Below, in pieces: positions 1-8,660 of a DNA stretch of 64,000 bases. The stretch covers positions 124,001 to 188,000 of the forward strand of contig NZ_PVZG01000009.1 of NCBI RefSeq assembly GCF_003002065.1, read 5' to 3'. Within the stretch, counting starts at the first letter, position 1, and every line of letters starts with the position of its first letter. This DNA comes from Pseudosporangium ferrugineum. GTDB lineage: Bacteria; Actinomycetota; Actinomycetes; Mycobacteriales; Micromonosporaceae. The notes below the pieces were generated by a model. It saw only the letters and a list, made by a program, of their open reading frames with translations. It had not been told where the DNA came from and made no database searches. Both the position numbers and the translations under genes were made by a program.

Positions 1-1020
1 CCGCCGGATCTGCGAGTTGTAGATCAGGAAGCGCTCGGGCGACTCGGCCAGCCGATACGACGGGTTGCTGGTGAGGTAGTCGTTGCCGTCGTAGTCGTTC
101 GGCTCGTCGTTGCCGATCTTGAGCTCGAGAACCCGCGACAGGTTCCGCTTGAGCGACCACATCAGCTGCCGGCGGAGCCAGTCCAGCGCGGTCGGATCGT
201 CGGCCGGCTGCACCGCCTGGGCGCTGAGGTTGATCTGCAACTTGTCGTTGTCCACGGCCGGCACGTTGCCGAGCAGCGCGGTGCCCTGCGGCAGCCGCTC
301 CACGGCGTCGGCCAGCCACCGTGACGGCCCGTCGATCAGCCACTTGATGATCTGCTGCGGCTCCTGCTCGGAGGGCATGTCGGCGGAGAGATACCGTACG
401 TCCGGCACGAGCGCGGAGTGGTCACGGTTCCAGAAGTAGATCGTCCGGCGCTCGAAGTACGTGGTGAAGGCGCTGTCGCTGAGCAACAGCACCGGAGGCG
501 CCTTGGTGATGTAGAGCCCCTCCCGCCCGCTCAGCGTCGAGACGGTCAGCTCGTACGTCTGGATGCCGGTGTCCGCCTCCGAGTCGAGGCTCCCGTTGTT
601 GCCGAGCACCCCGAGGGTCTTCACCTTGAGCGTGACCTTGTCGCTGCCCGGGTTGACGAGCGGCGTGTCGGCGAGGTGGACGACCCTGATGTCGCTGGGC
701 GCCTTGAACGTGGCCGCCACGGCGGGCGCGAGGAACCTCCGCACCCGTTCGAGCGCACCGTCCGGATCGCCGGCCGCGGCCTCGAGGTAGTACTGCACGA
801 ACTCGGCGGTGTCGGTCGTCGACTCCCGCTCGTGCCGCGGCGGCGCGCCGTCGTCGCCCGAGGCGAAGCCGGGAGAGGGCCCCGGGCCCACCTTGACGAC
901 CTCGGTGTTGTCGGGGATGCCGCAGCCGCTCAGCAGCAACGAACCGCTCAGCACGACGGCGAACAGCAGATGCAGGCCCCGGCGGCGCGAGGCGGCCGGC
1001 AGCACAGGGATCAACCTCAT
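1..1020 (-). CDS. lpqB: Lipoprotein LpqB (MtrAB-associated), 3' end outside window
   Basis: This is the amino-terminal 340 codons of a lipoprotein; the stop codon lies beyond the left edge. The ATG at 1020 overlaps the mtrB stop as ATGA. The start of the protein reads as a basic stretch, a hydrophobic segment and the lipobox LLLSGCG, so Cys is the expected lipidation site and the protein should sit on the outer face of the membrane. Gene order mtrA-mtrB-lpqB is the conserved actinobacterial arrangement, in which LpqB (GerMN and beta-propeller domains) modulates the MtrB sensor. The assignment rests on the lipobox plus synteny; I did not identify every domain residue. It is almost certainly co-translated with mtrB. 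Confidence 0.88.
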   Translation of the reverse strand, partial: MRLIPVLPAASRRRGLHLLFAVVLSGSLLLSGCGIPDNTEVVKVGPGPSPGFASGDDGAPPRHERESTTDTAEFVQYYLEAAAGDPDGALERVRRFLAPAVAATFKAPSDIRVVHLADTPLVNPGSDKVTLKVKTLGVLGNNGSLDSEADTGIQTYELTVSTLSGREGLYITKAPPVLLLSDSAFTTYFERRTIYFWNRDHSALVPDVRYLSADMPSEQEPQQIIKWLIDGPSRWLADAVERLPQGTALLGNVPAVDNDKLQINLSAQAVQPADDPTALDWLRRQLMWSLKRNLSRVLELKIGNDEPNDYDGNDYLTSNPSYRLAESPERFLIYNSQIRR

Positions 1021-3179
1021 CGACCCACCTCCGCGGGCTCGTCGGTATCACGCTCATCAGCCCCATGGGCCCGGCCTGCATCGCCGGACCGGTCGGGACG
1101 GGAAGCGTCATCGGGCCGGCCAGCATCTGCGGACCGGTCCGGGCGGGCGGCATCACCGCCGGACCGGTCGCGACGGGAAGCGTCGTCGAGAAGCTCCGGG
1201 TCGGCCGGAGCCCCCGCGGTCGGCCCCGTGGAGCTGGATCCTGTTGCCGGCGCGGCCGTGGACACAACAGCGGCGGGAGGCACGCCGGGCCCGAGAGCGG
1301 CGGCGGACGCGCTGGACCCCGGGGCGACGGCGGACGCGCTGGACCCCGGAGCAGCGTGAAGCGCGCTGGACCCCGGAGCAGCAGGAGGCGCGCTGGGCTG
1401 CGTAGCCCCGGGAGGTGCGACGGGTCCGGGCGGGGCTGGCGGCGCGACGGGTCCGGGCGGGGCGGGAGGCGCGGTAGCCGTAAGGGCCACGGGGGCCGGC
1501 GGTGACGGTGGGGTGGGCGCCAGGCGGGCGGCTGGGGGGTCGTCGATGGCGCGGTCTCGGGGGATCAGGGGTAGGGGGGCCGCGACCAGGCGGTCGCCGG
1601 AGCGGACCGGGAGGGTCAGGCGGAATTGGGCGCCGCCGCCGGGTTCGCCCCAGGCTTCGAGCCAGCCGCCGTGCAGGCGGGCGTCCTCGACCGAGATGGA
1701 GAGGCCGAGGCCGGTGCCGCCGGTCTGGCGGGCGCGGGAGGGGTCGGCGCGCCAGAAGCGGTTGAAGACGAGGCGTTCCTCGCCCGGTTTGAGGCCGACG
1801 CCGTGGTCGCGGACCGTGACGGCGACCGCGGCCTCGTCGGTGGCCAGGGTGACCTCGACCGGGCGGCGTTCGCCGTGCTCGACCGCGTTGCCGACCAGGT
1901 TGCGCAGGATGCGCTCGACCCGGCGGGGGTCGACCTCCGCGATGACCGGGGTGTCGGGCAGGCGCAGGTCGATGGTGACGCCGACGCGCTCCGCGAGGCC
2001 CTCGAGGTGCTCGGCGACCCGCTCCACGATCGGGACCAGGTCGGAGTGCTCGGCGTCGAGGGCCGCGAAGCCGGCGTCGAAGCGGCTGATCTCGAGCAGG
2101 TCGGTCAGCAGGCTCTCGAAGCGGTCCAGCTCGGCCTGGAGCAGCTCGGCGCTGCGGGCCACGGCCGGGTCGAAATCCTCGCGCTCGGCGAAGATCAGGT
2201 CCGCGGCCATCCGTACGGTGGTGAGCGGCGTCCGCAGCTCGTGCGACACGTCGGAGGTGAACCGCCGCTGCAGCCGGGACATCTCCTCGAGCCGCACGAT
2301 CTGGCGCTGGAGGTTCGCCGCCATCTGGTTGAAGGAGGCGGCGAGCAGGGCCAGGTCGTCCTCGCCGTCGACCTTCATCCGCTGGTCGAGCAGCCCCGCC
2401 GAGAGGCGCTGGGCGGTGCGGGCGGCGACCCGGACCGGGGTGACCACCATGCGGGTGACCAGGCCGGCGACGACACCCAGCAGGATCACCAGCGCGATGC
2501 CGGTCACCAGGACCGTGGTGCGGATCTGGTTGGCCGCCCGGTCCTCGGTCGTCAGCGGTACGAGGTAGTAGAGCTCCATGTGGCCGAAGCTGGTCGGCAC
2601 GGGTGACCCGTACACCAGGTATTTGGTCCGGACGCCGCCGACCTCGGCCGTGCGGATCTGCTGGGCCACCAGGCTCTCGCGGGCGACGTCGTGGACCAGC
2701 TCGTCGGTGATCAGCGAGGTGGTGTCGACCTTGGTGGAGGTGACCGGCTTGAGGTCGGGGAAGTTGCCGGCGCGCAGCGAGACGATCGAGCCGCCGCCCT
2801 CCGCCGGGGCGCCGTCGGCCAGGCGGGTGACCGTGTCGTTGATCGTCGTCGGCAGCTCGGGGTCGCGGACCTGCCGGTGCACGGTGAGCTGCTTGGTCGC
2901 GTAGTCGAGCTTGCTCTCCATCTGCGAGCGGACCTCGTCCTCGGCCCGCTCGAGCAGGATCTTGGTGCTGCGGTCGGCGATGAACCAGCCGAAGCCGCCG
3001 ACCAGAAGGCTGGACGCGACGAGGGTGAGGGTGACGACCCGCAGGTGCAGGGAGCGCCGCCAGGCTCGGCGGGCGGGCGCGGAGAACCGCATCCCGCGGC
3101 GCACGGCCGCACGCCAATACCGCCGGACCACCCGTAGGGTGCGGCGGATCGGCATCGGGAGCCAGGCAGGAGCACGCAT
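1017..3179 (-). CDS. mtrB: Two-component sensor histidine kinase MtrB
   Basis: Membrane sensor kinase that phosphorylates MtrA and takes part in cell-wall and division control. Numbering from the GTG at 3224: transmembrane segments at about 60-82 and 236-258 enclose an extracytoplasmic sensor region. A HAMP linker follows, then the H-box DVSHELRTPL (His328), the N-box LVGNAVEHG and the G-box GGTGLGLSIS. The ATG at 3179 is chosen because it starts a basic leader; 3224 (GTG) and 3155 are alternatives. Unusually, some 170 residues follow the ATPase domain. This tail is Pro/Ala-rich (APPGPVAPP and PGSSA units) and ends in Arg/Asp-rich DRSGD-type repeats. The family normally ends soon after the kinase core. 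Confidence 0.94.
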   Translation of the reverse strand: MRAPAWLPMPIRRTLRVVRRYWRAAVRRGMRFSAPARRAWRRSLHLRVVTLTLVASSLLVGGFGWFIADRSTKILLERAEDEVRSQMESKLDYATKQLTVHRQVRDPELPTTINDTVTRLADGAPAEGGGSIVSLRAGNFPDLKPVTSTKVDTTSLITDELVHDVARESLVAQQIRTAEVGGVRTKYLVYGSPVPTSFGHMELYYLVPLTTEDRAANQIRTTVLVTGIALVILLGVVAGLVTRMVVTPVRVAARTAQRLSAGLLDQRMKVDGEDDLALLAASFNQMAANLQRQIVRLEEMSRLQRRFTSDVSHELRTPLTTVRMAADLIFAEREDFDPAVARSAELLQAELDRFESLLTDLLEISRFDAGFAALDAEHSDLVPIVERVAEHLEGLAERVGVTIDLRLPDTPVIAEVDPRRVERILRNLVGNAVEHGERRPVEVTLATDEAAVAVTVRDHGVGLKPGEERLVFNRFWRADPSRARQTGGTGLGLSISVEDARLHGGWLEAWGEPGGGAQFRLTLPVRSGDRLVAAPLPLIPRDRAIDDPPAARLAPTPPSPPAPVALTATAPPAPPGPVAPPAPPGPVAPPGATQPSAPPAAPGSSALHAAPGSSASAVAPGSSASAAALGPGVPPAAVVSTAAPATGSSSTGPTAGAPADPELLDDASRRDRSGGDAARPDRSADAGRPDDASRPDRSGDAGRAHGADERDTDEPAEVGR

Positions 3180-3324
3180 CGGGGGCAAGGTTAGCCCGTC
3201 CGGGGTCCCGCACCCGCCCCGCAAGGCTTACCGACTCCTGACGATTCACCCAAGCCGCCCGGTCCCCGCCCCGCGAGACCGGAGCCGGCCGCGCGGGATC
3301 GGGGGCGGGCGGGCCGTGGAGGGA

Positions 3325-4014
3325 TCAGCCCGTGCCGGCCTTGTAGCCGACTCCCCGTACGGTCAGGATGATCTCCGGTCGTTCCGGGTCGGGTTCGATC
3401 TTGGCGCGCAGCCGCTGGACGTGCACGTTCACCAGGCGGGTGTCGGCCGCGTGGCGGTAGCCCCACACCTGCTCGAGCAGCACCTCGCGGGTGAACACCT
3501 GGCGGGGCTTGCGGGCGAGCGCCACCAGCAGGTCGAACTCGAGCGGGGTCAGCTTCACCTCTTCGCCGTCGCGGGTGACGGTGTGCGCGGGCACGTCGAT
3601 GGTGATCTGGTTGCCGGGCGGGCCGATGGTGAGCAGCTCCGGCGCGGCGTCCTCGCCCCGGCGCAGGCGGGCGCGCATCCGCGCCACGAGCTCCTTGGGC
3701 TTGAACGGCTTGACCACGTAGTCGTCGGCGCCGGACTCGAGGCCCAGGACCACGTCGACGGTGTCGCTCTTGGCGGTGAGCATGACGATCGGGATGCCCG
3801 ACTCGGTGCGGATGGCCCGCGCCACGTCGATGCCGCTCATGCCGGGGAGCATCAGGTCGAGCAGGACGATGTCGGGCCTGTTCTCCCGGAACGCGGCGAG
3901 GGCCCGCTCACCGTCGGCGACGAAGGAGGGCAGGAAACCTTCGCTGCGCAGGACGATGCCGAGCATCTCCGCCAGAGCGGGGTCGTCGTCGACGACGAGT
4001 ACGCGGGCTCTCAT
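3325..4014 (-). CDS. mtrA: Response regulator MtrA (OmpR/PhoB family)
   Basis: Cytoplasmic DNA-binding partner of MtrB. From the ATG at 4014 it starts MRARVLVVDDD, giving 229 residues, the usual MtrA size. An open frame extends 18 codons further up, but only this start puts the receiver fold at the beginning. The receiver has acidic residues at 9-11, the phospho-acceptor Asp53 in LLDLMLPG and the conserved Lys in MLTAKSD. A winged-helix output domain ends in VRGVGYKAG. It is the promoter-proximal gene of mtrA-mtrB-lpqB, with a 145-nt gap to mtrB. On the coding strand CAATAT lies just before the start and could be part of a -10 element. Confidence 0.95.
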   Translation of the reverse strand: MRARVLVVDDDPALAEMLGIVLRSEGFLPSFVADGERALAAFRENRPDIVLLDLMLPGMSGIDVARAIRTESGIPIVMLTAKSDTVDVVLGLESGADDYVVKPFKPKELVARMRARLRRGEDAAPELLTIGPPGNQITIDVPAHTVTRDGEEVKLTPLEFDLLVALARKPRQVFTREVLLEQVWGYRHAADTRLVNVHVQRLRAKIEPDPERPEIILTVRGVGYKAGTG

Positions 4015-4089
4015 GCGATCCAATATTGCACTGTCCCCTTCGAGCCCGTGTGACCGCCCGTCGATCAAGACCGAAAAGCCGGGACCTGA

Positions 4090-5340
4090 TCAGGAGAACA
4101 GCGCCCGGCCCCAGTGGTCGCCGGCGCCCGTCACGCCCGGCGGGCAGGCGAACAACGCGAGCGACACGGGCTTCAGATACTCGTTCATGTCGTCGTGCCG
4201 TGACAGGTTGAGCTGCACCGGCACGAACTGCTTCCGCGGGTCCCGCTGGTACGCCATGAAGAACAGCCCCGCGTTGAGCCGCCCCAGCCCGTCCGACCCG
4301 TCCACGAAGTTGTACCCGCGGCGCAACAGCCGGGCCCCGCCGTTCAGATCCGGGTGCGCCAGCCGTACGTGCGCACCCTGCGCCATCGTGTGCACGTCCG
4401 GCTCGTCGAACTCCTCGGTGCGGCCCAGCGGCGCGCCGGTGCCCTTGTGCCGGCCGACGATCGCCTCCTGCTCGGACAGCGACGTGCGGTCCCAGGTCTC
4501 CACGATCATCCGGATCTTGCGGGTGACCAGGTAGGAGCCGCCCGTCATCCATTCGGGGCCGTCGCCCGGCTGGGCCCAGAGGTGCTGCTTGAGCAGGTCC
4601 GTCTCTTCGAGCTTGAGGTTGGCGGTGCCGTCCTTGAAGCCGAAGAGGTTGCGCGGGGTGGCCTGGGCCTGCGACGTCGAGGACGTACGCCCGAAGCCCA
4701 GCTGCGACCACCGCACGCTGACCACGCCCATGCCGATCCGGGCGAGGTTGCGGATCGCGTGCACCGCCACCTGCGGGTCGTTGGCGCAGGCCTGGACGCA
4801 CAGGTCGCCGCCGGACAGCGACGCGTCGAGCACGTCGCCCGGGAAGTGCGGCAGGTCGTCGAGGGCCGGTGGGCGCTTCGCGGCGATGCCGAAGCGGTCC
4901 CGGCCGGAGGCATCGCGGAACAGGGTGGGGCCGAAGCCGACGGTGATGGTGAGCGCGGACGGCGGCAGGCCGAGCGCCTCCCCCGTGTCGTCCGGCGGGG
5001 CCTCCGGCACGCCGCCGACGGCGCCGATCTCGCCGGCGTCGCGGCCGGCGGTCATCCGGGCCGCGGCGGCCGTCCACTCCTTGAGCATCGTGACGAGGCG
5101 CTCGCGGTCCTTGGTGATGACGTCGAAGGCGACGAAGTGCAGACGGTCCTGGGCGGGCGTGGTGATGCCGGCCTGGTGCTCCCCGGTGAAGGGGACGGCG
5201 CCGTGCACCCCCGCGGCGTCGTCGTCGCCCGTCTCGCCGCGGACGAGGGCGCCGCCGACCGCGGCGGCACCGGCGATCCCGGCCACGCCGACGCCGGCGA
5301 GCGCGATGGCCCGCCGGCGCGACACGGTGCTGTCAGTCAT
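4090..5340 (-). CDS. efeB: EfeB, Tat-exported DyP-type haem peroxidase (deferrochelatase)
   Basis: The 416-residue precursor begins with a twin-arginine signal: SRRRAIALAG, then an Ala/Gly hydrophobic stretch and an Ala-rich cleavage region. The DyP signature GFKDG lies near residue 233 and carries the distal Asp. GAHVRLAHP later holds the likely proximal haem His. In EfeUOB systems EfeB oxidises or handles iron outside the membrane for the EfeU permease. The gene is the last of efeU-efeO-efeB, 9 nt after efeO, and is followed by about 75 nt before mtrA. Its folded, cofactor-bearing product fits Tat export. Confidence 0.94.
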   Translation of the reverse strand: MTDSTVSRRRAIALAGVGVAGIAGAAAVGGALVRGETGDDDAAGVHGAVPFTGEHQAGITTPAQDRLHFVAFDVITKDRERLVTMLKEWTAAAARMTAGRDAGEIGAVGGVPEAPPDDTGEALGLPPSALTITVGFGPTLFRDASGRDRFGIAAKRPPALDDLPHFPGDVLDASLSGGDLCVQACANDPQVAVHAIRNLARIGMGVVSVRWSQLGFGRTSSTSQAQATPRNLFGFKDGTANLKLEETDLLKQHLWAQPGDGPEWMTGGSYLVTRKIRMIVETWDRTSLSEQEAIVGRHKGTGAPLGRTEEFDEPDVHTMAQGAHVRLAHPDLNGGARLLRRGYNFVDGSDGLGRLNAGLFFMAYQRDPRKQFVPVQLNLSRHDDMNEYLKPVSLALFACPPGVTGAGDHWGRALFS

Positions 5341-5349
5341 GGGCCCGAC

Positions 5350-6492
5350 TCACTTCTTCGAGACGACCGCGGCGACCTTGGAGATCGGCTCGGCGAGCGC
5401 GTTGATCGCATCCGACAGGCTCTTCAGGTCGGCCTGGGTCAGCTGGTTGTGCAGCTTCCATCCGTCGCCGGCGCGGTGCTTGCCGAGGGCGGCGTCGACG
5501 TTCGCGAACTCGGTGTCGAGGGTCTTGACCAGGGCCGGGTCGCGCTCCTCGAGGACCGGGCGCAGGGCGGCGACGGCGGCCTTCGAGCCTTCGACGTTGG
5601 CGTTGAAGTCCCACAGGTCGGTGTGCGAGTAGCGGTCCTCCTCGCCGGTGATCTTGCCGGTGGCGACCTCGTCGAGGAGCTCCTTGGCGCCGTTGGCGAG
5701 CTGCAACGGGGACAGCTTCTCGGCGTTGGCCCGGGCGACGATCTCCTTCACGTCGGTGAGGAGCTGGTCGGCGATCGGGCCGTCCTTGGAGAGGTCGGGC
5801 TTCGCGGCCCACAGATCCTTCTCGAGGCGGTGGAAGCCGGTGAACGGCATGCCCTCCTCGATGACCTCCTCGCGCCCGTCGATCTTCGGGTCGAGGTCGC
5901 CGAAGATCTCGGCGACCGGCTCGATGCGCTCCCAGTACGTGCGCGTGACGGGGAACAGCGCCTTGGCCTTGGCCACGTCGCCGGCCTTGACCGCGGCCAC
6001 GAACTCCTCGGTCTTGGGCAGCAGCGCGGCGGTCTGGCTCTTGACGTAGCGGGAGTAGCTCGCGGTGGCGTCGGCGAGCTTCGCGTCGTCGGTCAGCGGC
6101 GCGGCCGAGCCGGAGACGGTGAACGCCGCCCGGATGCCCTTGCCGCTCATCCCCGGCTTGCAGGCCGTCTCGTACGTGCCGGCGGGCAGCTCGACGTGCA
6201 GTTCGCGGGACAGCCCGGGGGCGATGTTCTCCACCTCGCCCATGACCCGGTCGCCGGGGGCGTACACGTAGAACTCGGTGACCTTGTTGCCGCCGTTGGT
6301 GATCGAGAAGACGCTGGTGCCCGCGTCGACCGTGCTCTTGGCGACCTCGCAGGCGGTGTCCGAGGCCTTCACGGTGATGGGGCCGCCGCCCGGCGCGGAC
6401 TTCGCGGAGCTGTCGCCGTCACTGCCGCAGGCCACCAGGCTGCCGCCGAGGAGACCGGCAGCGGCCAGCGCGAGCAAGGGGGTGGTACGCAT
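5350..6492 (-). CDS. efeO: EfeO, iron-binding lipoprotein (cupredoxin plus imelysin/M75)
   Basis: The 380-residue precursor has the lipobox LLGGSLVACGSD, so it should be a membrane-anchored lipoprotein. Residues about 35-135 look like the cupredoxin module (TFEVTN-like core and GTYETACKPGMSG with possible ligands). Residues about 150-375 form the imelysin/M75 helical domain with its HxxE-type motif in GFHRLEKDLW. EfeO presents iron to EfeU together with EfeB. It lies between efeU (12 nt upstream) and efeB (9 nt downstream), so one transcript is expected. The two-domain architecture matches full-length EfeO rather than the short EfeM form. Confidence 0.94.
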   Translation of the reverse strand: MRTTPLLALAAAGLLGGSLVACGSDGDSSAKSAPGGGPITVKASDTACEVAKSTVDAGTSVFSITNGGNKVTEFYVYAPGDRVMGEVENIAPGLSRELHVELPAGTYETACKPGMSGKGIRAAFTVSGSAAPLTDDAKLADATASYSRYVKSQTAALLPKTEEFVAAVKAGDVAKAKALFPVTRTYWERIEPVAEIFGDLDPKIDGREEVIEEGMPFTGFHRLEKDLWAAKPDLSKDGPIADQLLTDVKEIVARANAEKLSPLQLANGAKELLDEVATGKITGEEDRYSHTDLWDFNANVEGSKAAVAALRPVLEERDPALVKTLDTEFANVDAALGKHRAGDGWKLHNQLTQADLKSLSDAINALAEPISKVAAVVSKK

Positions 6493-6504
6493 GGAACGGT
6501 TCTC

Positions 6505-7365
6505 CTACTGCTGAGGCGCGGGCGCCGGGGCGGGGGTTTCACGTGCGGGCGCCGGCGCCGACCTGCGCGCGGGCCAGAGGAAGATCGCGAGCACGGGCAG
6601 CCCGTACGCGGCCCAGGCGACGGTCTCCAGCACCGACGCCGTCGGGGTGATGTTGAACATGCCGGTGAGCAGGGCGGTGTACCAGGCGTCCGGGTTCAGC
6701 ACGCCGCTGACGTCGTACGCGAGGCTGTTGAGCCCCGGCAGGACGTTGGCCTCCTGGAAGTCGTGCACGCCGTACTTGAGGATGCCGGCCGCGACCAGGA
6801 TCAGCAGGGCGCCGGTCCAGGTGAAGAAGACGGAGAGGTTGATGCGTACGGCTGTCGCGTACATGATCCAGCCGATGACGACGGCCGAGGCGATGCCGCC
6901 GAGCAGGGAGAGCAACGGCCCGGTGTTGGACGACGCGCCCTGGACGGCCGAGTAGAAGATCAGCGAGGTCTCGAGGCCCTCGCGCACCACGGCGAGGAAG
7001 GCCATCACGGCGACCGCGATGGAGCCGACCGCGAGCGCGTCCTGGAGCTTGCTGCGCAGCTCACCGGCGATGGACCGGGCGGCCTGGCGCATCCAGAAGA
7101 TCATCCAGGTGACGAAGGCGACGGCGAGGATCGAGGTGACCGCCTCGAAGAGCTCGCGGTGCTCGTACTTCTGCAGCAGCGTGGTCGAGGTGTAGCTGAG
7201 CAGCCAGCCGAAGAAGACGGAGAGCGCCACGGCCAGCCCGACGCCGGCCCAGACCTGCACCAGGCGGTCCTTGCGGCCGGCCTTCACCAGGAAGGCGACG
7301 AGGATGCTCACCACGAGCGTGGCTTCCAACCCCTCGCGCAGGCCGATGAGGTAGGTGGCGAGCAT
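6505..7365 (-). CDS. efeU: EfeU, FTR1-family iron permease
   Basis: A 286-residue polytopic membrane protein with about seven hydrophobic helices. It carries the two REGLE iron-translocation motifs of the FTR1/Fip1 family: GLREGLEATLVV in the first helix and VVREGLETSLIF near residue 125. It takes up iron across the membrane, assisted by EfeO and EfeB encoded just downstream. The last 20 residues are an Ala/Pro tail. The ATG at 7365 lies 14 nt from the end of a candidate iron box, so the operon is probably derepressed under iron starvation. Confidence 0.94.
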   Translation of the reverse strand: MLATYLIGLREGLEATLVVSILVAFLVKAGRKDRLVQVWAGVGLAVALSVFFGWLLSYTSTTLLQKYEHRELFEAVTSILAVAFVTWMIFWMRQAARSIAGELRSKLQDALAVGSIAVAVMAFLAVVREGLETSLIFYSAVQGASSNTGPLLSLLGGIASAVVIGWIMYATAVRINLSVFFTWTGALLILVAAGILKYGVHDFQEANVLPGLNSLAYDVSGVLNPDAWYTALLTGMFNITPTASVLETVAWAAYGLPVLAIFLWPARRSAPAPARETPAPAPAPQQ

Positions 7366-7378
7366 GGCACTCCGTCTG

Positions 7379-7414
7379 CTAAGGCATCCCTAAGTAAGGC
7401 TCGGCATACCTTAG
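7379..7414 (-). promoter_or_regulatory. Candidate iron-dependent repressor box for efeUOB
   Basis: The region just upstream of efeU contains imperfect inverted repeats of TAAGGNNNGC half-sites. CTAAGTAAGGC is followed by a short centre and GCATACCTTAG at 7390-7414, and CTAAGGCATCCCTAAG lies at 7379-7394. The half-sites resemble the DtxR/IdeR (DmdR) consensus TTAGGTTAGGCTAACCTAA. Location directly before an iron-uptake operon supports the reading. The match is imperfect, and the promoter itself is not obvious. Confidence 0.5.
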
Positions 7415-7513
7415 CCACGGCGGAGGCCGTTCAGTCAAGCTGGACCACTATCTGCCTGGTCACAGCCGCCAGAACGACGCGGGCGGCCGCGCGGGCCGCC
7501 CGCCCGCCGATGA

Positions 7514-7714
7514 TCAGCGGTCGAACTCTCCGGCGCGGACGCCGGCGATGAACTCGGCCCATCCGAGCGCCCCGAACTCCAGCACCGGCCCCGAGACGTC
7601 CTTCGAGTCCCGGACGAAGACCGCGGAGGCCGCCGAGGCGATCTCCACACAATGCCCGGCGGCGGCGCTACGGCTGCTCTTCCGCCAGGTCAGAGCGTTG
7701 TTTTGCAAGGTCAT
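7514..7714 (-). CDS. DUF397 domain protein
   Basis: A 66-residue protein with the typical DUF397 sequence: WRKSSRSAAAGHCVEIA, later VRDSKD, and GWAEFIAGVRAGEFDR at the end. GAAGGGGT just upstream of the ATG is a good ribosome binding site. It lies 45 nt after the XRE/DUF5753 regulator at 7759, the usual pairing in actinomycetes. There the small protein is thought to act with the regulator, much as in the bldB/abaA-like and Scr systems. No catalytic motif is seen. Molecular function is unknown; the pairing suggests an antagonist or partner of the regulator. Confidence 0.85.
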   Translation of the reverse strand: MTLQNNALTWRKSSRSAAAGHCVEIASAASAVFVRDSKDVSGPVLEFGALGWAEFIAGVRAGEFDR

Positions 7715-7758
7715 ACCCCTTCACGAATGGTTAATCAACCGCTTCAACGACACTCGAT

Positions 7759-8604
7759 TCACCGAAGACCGTCACCCGTACGGGCGACGAGCTCGCGGGT
7801 CGCCCCCACCGACAACGCGCGCGAACGGAGGTCCGCGAAGGCGTCCCGGTAGACGGCGACGTCGGTGTCCCTGGTCCGCAACTGACCACCCATCAGATCC
7901 TCGCTGTGCACCACCGGCGCCTGCCCTTCGGCGAACTCGAAGATGACGAACGCCTCCCCCAGCGCCGCGTGCGCGCCGGCGGAGAAGGGCAGCACCCGCA
8001 GCTCGATCCCCGGGCGCTGGCTGGCGTCGTACAGTCGCTGCAGCTGACGGCGCAGGACGGCCCGGCCGCCGACCTGCCGGTGCAACGCCGACTCGTCGAG
8101 CACCACGCACAGGCTCGGCGGCGGCTCCCGGGTCAGCACGCTCTGCCGCGCCATGCGCAGGGCGGTCCGCCGCTGCAGGACCTCGGGATCGGTGACGTCG
8201 GCGCCCACCTCGATGACCGCATGGGCGTACTCGTCGGTCTGCAGCAGGCCCGGCACCACCTGGGCCTCCCACTCGCAGATCCCGGCGGCCTCGGCCTCCA
8301 GCGCCACGAACTCGTCGTAGCGGTTCGCGACCGACGAACGGTACGGCGCCCACCACACCCGCTCCCGCCCGCGCCCGGCCAGCTCGCGCAGCCGCGCCGA
8401 CTCCCCCGGCGGCACACCCAACTCCCGGAGCAGCCGCTCCAGGTCGTCCTGGCTGATCCCGGTCCGCGCGGTCTCGATCCGGCTGAGCTTGGACTCGGAC
8501 CACCCGAGCAGCCCCGCCACCTCCGCCCCCCGCCGCTCCCCCCGCAACCGCCGAAGCTCCTCGCCCAGCTCCCGCCGCGCGGCCATCGATGTCGGTCTCG
8601 CCAC
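7759..8604 (-). CDS. XRE-family regulator with DUF5753 domain
   Basis: About 281 residues. A Cro/cI-type helix-turn-helix lies near residues 10-65 (LGEELRRLRGERRGAEVAGL, then SESKLSRIETARTGIS). It is followed by the DUF5753 domain (WEAQVVPGLLQT, RQRLQRLYD-like core, GGQLRTRDTD). The frame is open to a GTG at 8613. I prefer the GTG at 8604 because a TACGGT box ends 7 nt before it, which predicts a leaderless message. The gene pairs with the DUF397 gene downstream. A palindrome overlaps the expected -35 region, so autoregulation is likely. Confidence 0.85.
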   Translation of the reverse strand: MARPTSMAARRELGEELRRLRGERRGAEVAGLLGWSESKLSRIETARTGISQDDLERLLRELGVPPGESARLRELAGRGRERVWWAPYRSSVANRYDEFVALEAEAAGICEWEAQVVPGLLQTDEYAHAVIEVGADVTDPEVLQRRTALRMARQSVLTREPPPSLCVVLDESALHRQVGGRAVLRRQLQRLYDASQRPGIELRVLPFSAGAHAALGEAFVIFEFAEGQAPVVHSEDLMGGQLRTRDTDVAVYRDAFADLRSRALSVGATRELVARTGDGLR

Positions 8605-8629
8605 GCGCCCCACCGTACCGGCTACTCAG

Positions 8630-8660
8630 TGCAACTTGCATGACACTTATTGCACTTGCA
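8630..8660 (-). promoter_or_regulatory. Twin TGCA palindromes in the XRE promoter (candidate operator)
   Basis: TGCAACTTGCA at 8630-8640 is a perfect palindrome around one central base. The related TGCACTTGCA starts at 8651, exactly 21 bp (two helical turns) away. On the coding strand the first copy covers the place where a -35 element would lie, 17 nt before TACGGT (8612-8617). Binding here would block transcription of the regulator, which is the usual autoregulatory design. No binding data are available. Confidence 0.5.

Noticed and set aside
418..3137. Long plus-strand frames across lpqB/mtrB
   Set aside because: They are antisense shadows of genes with full family motifs; high GC keeps the frames open.
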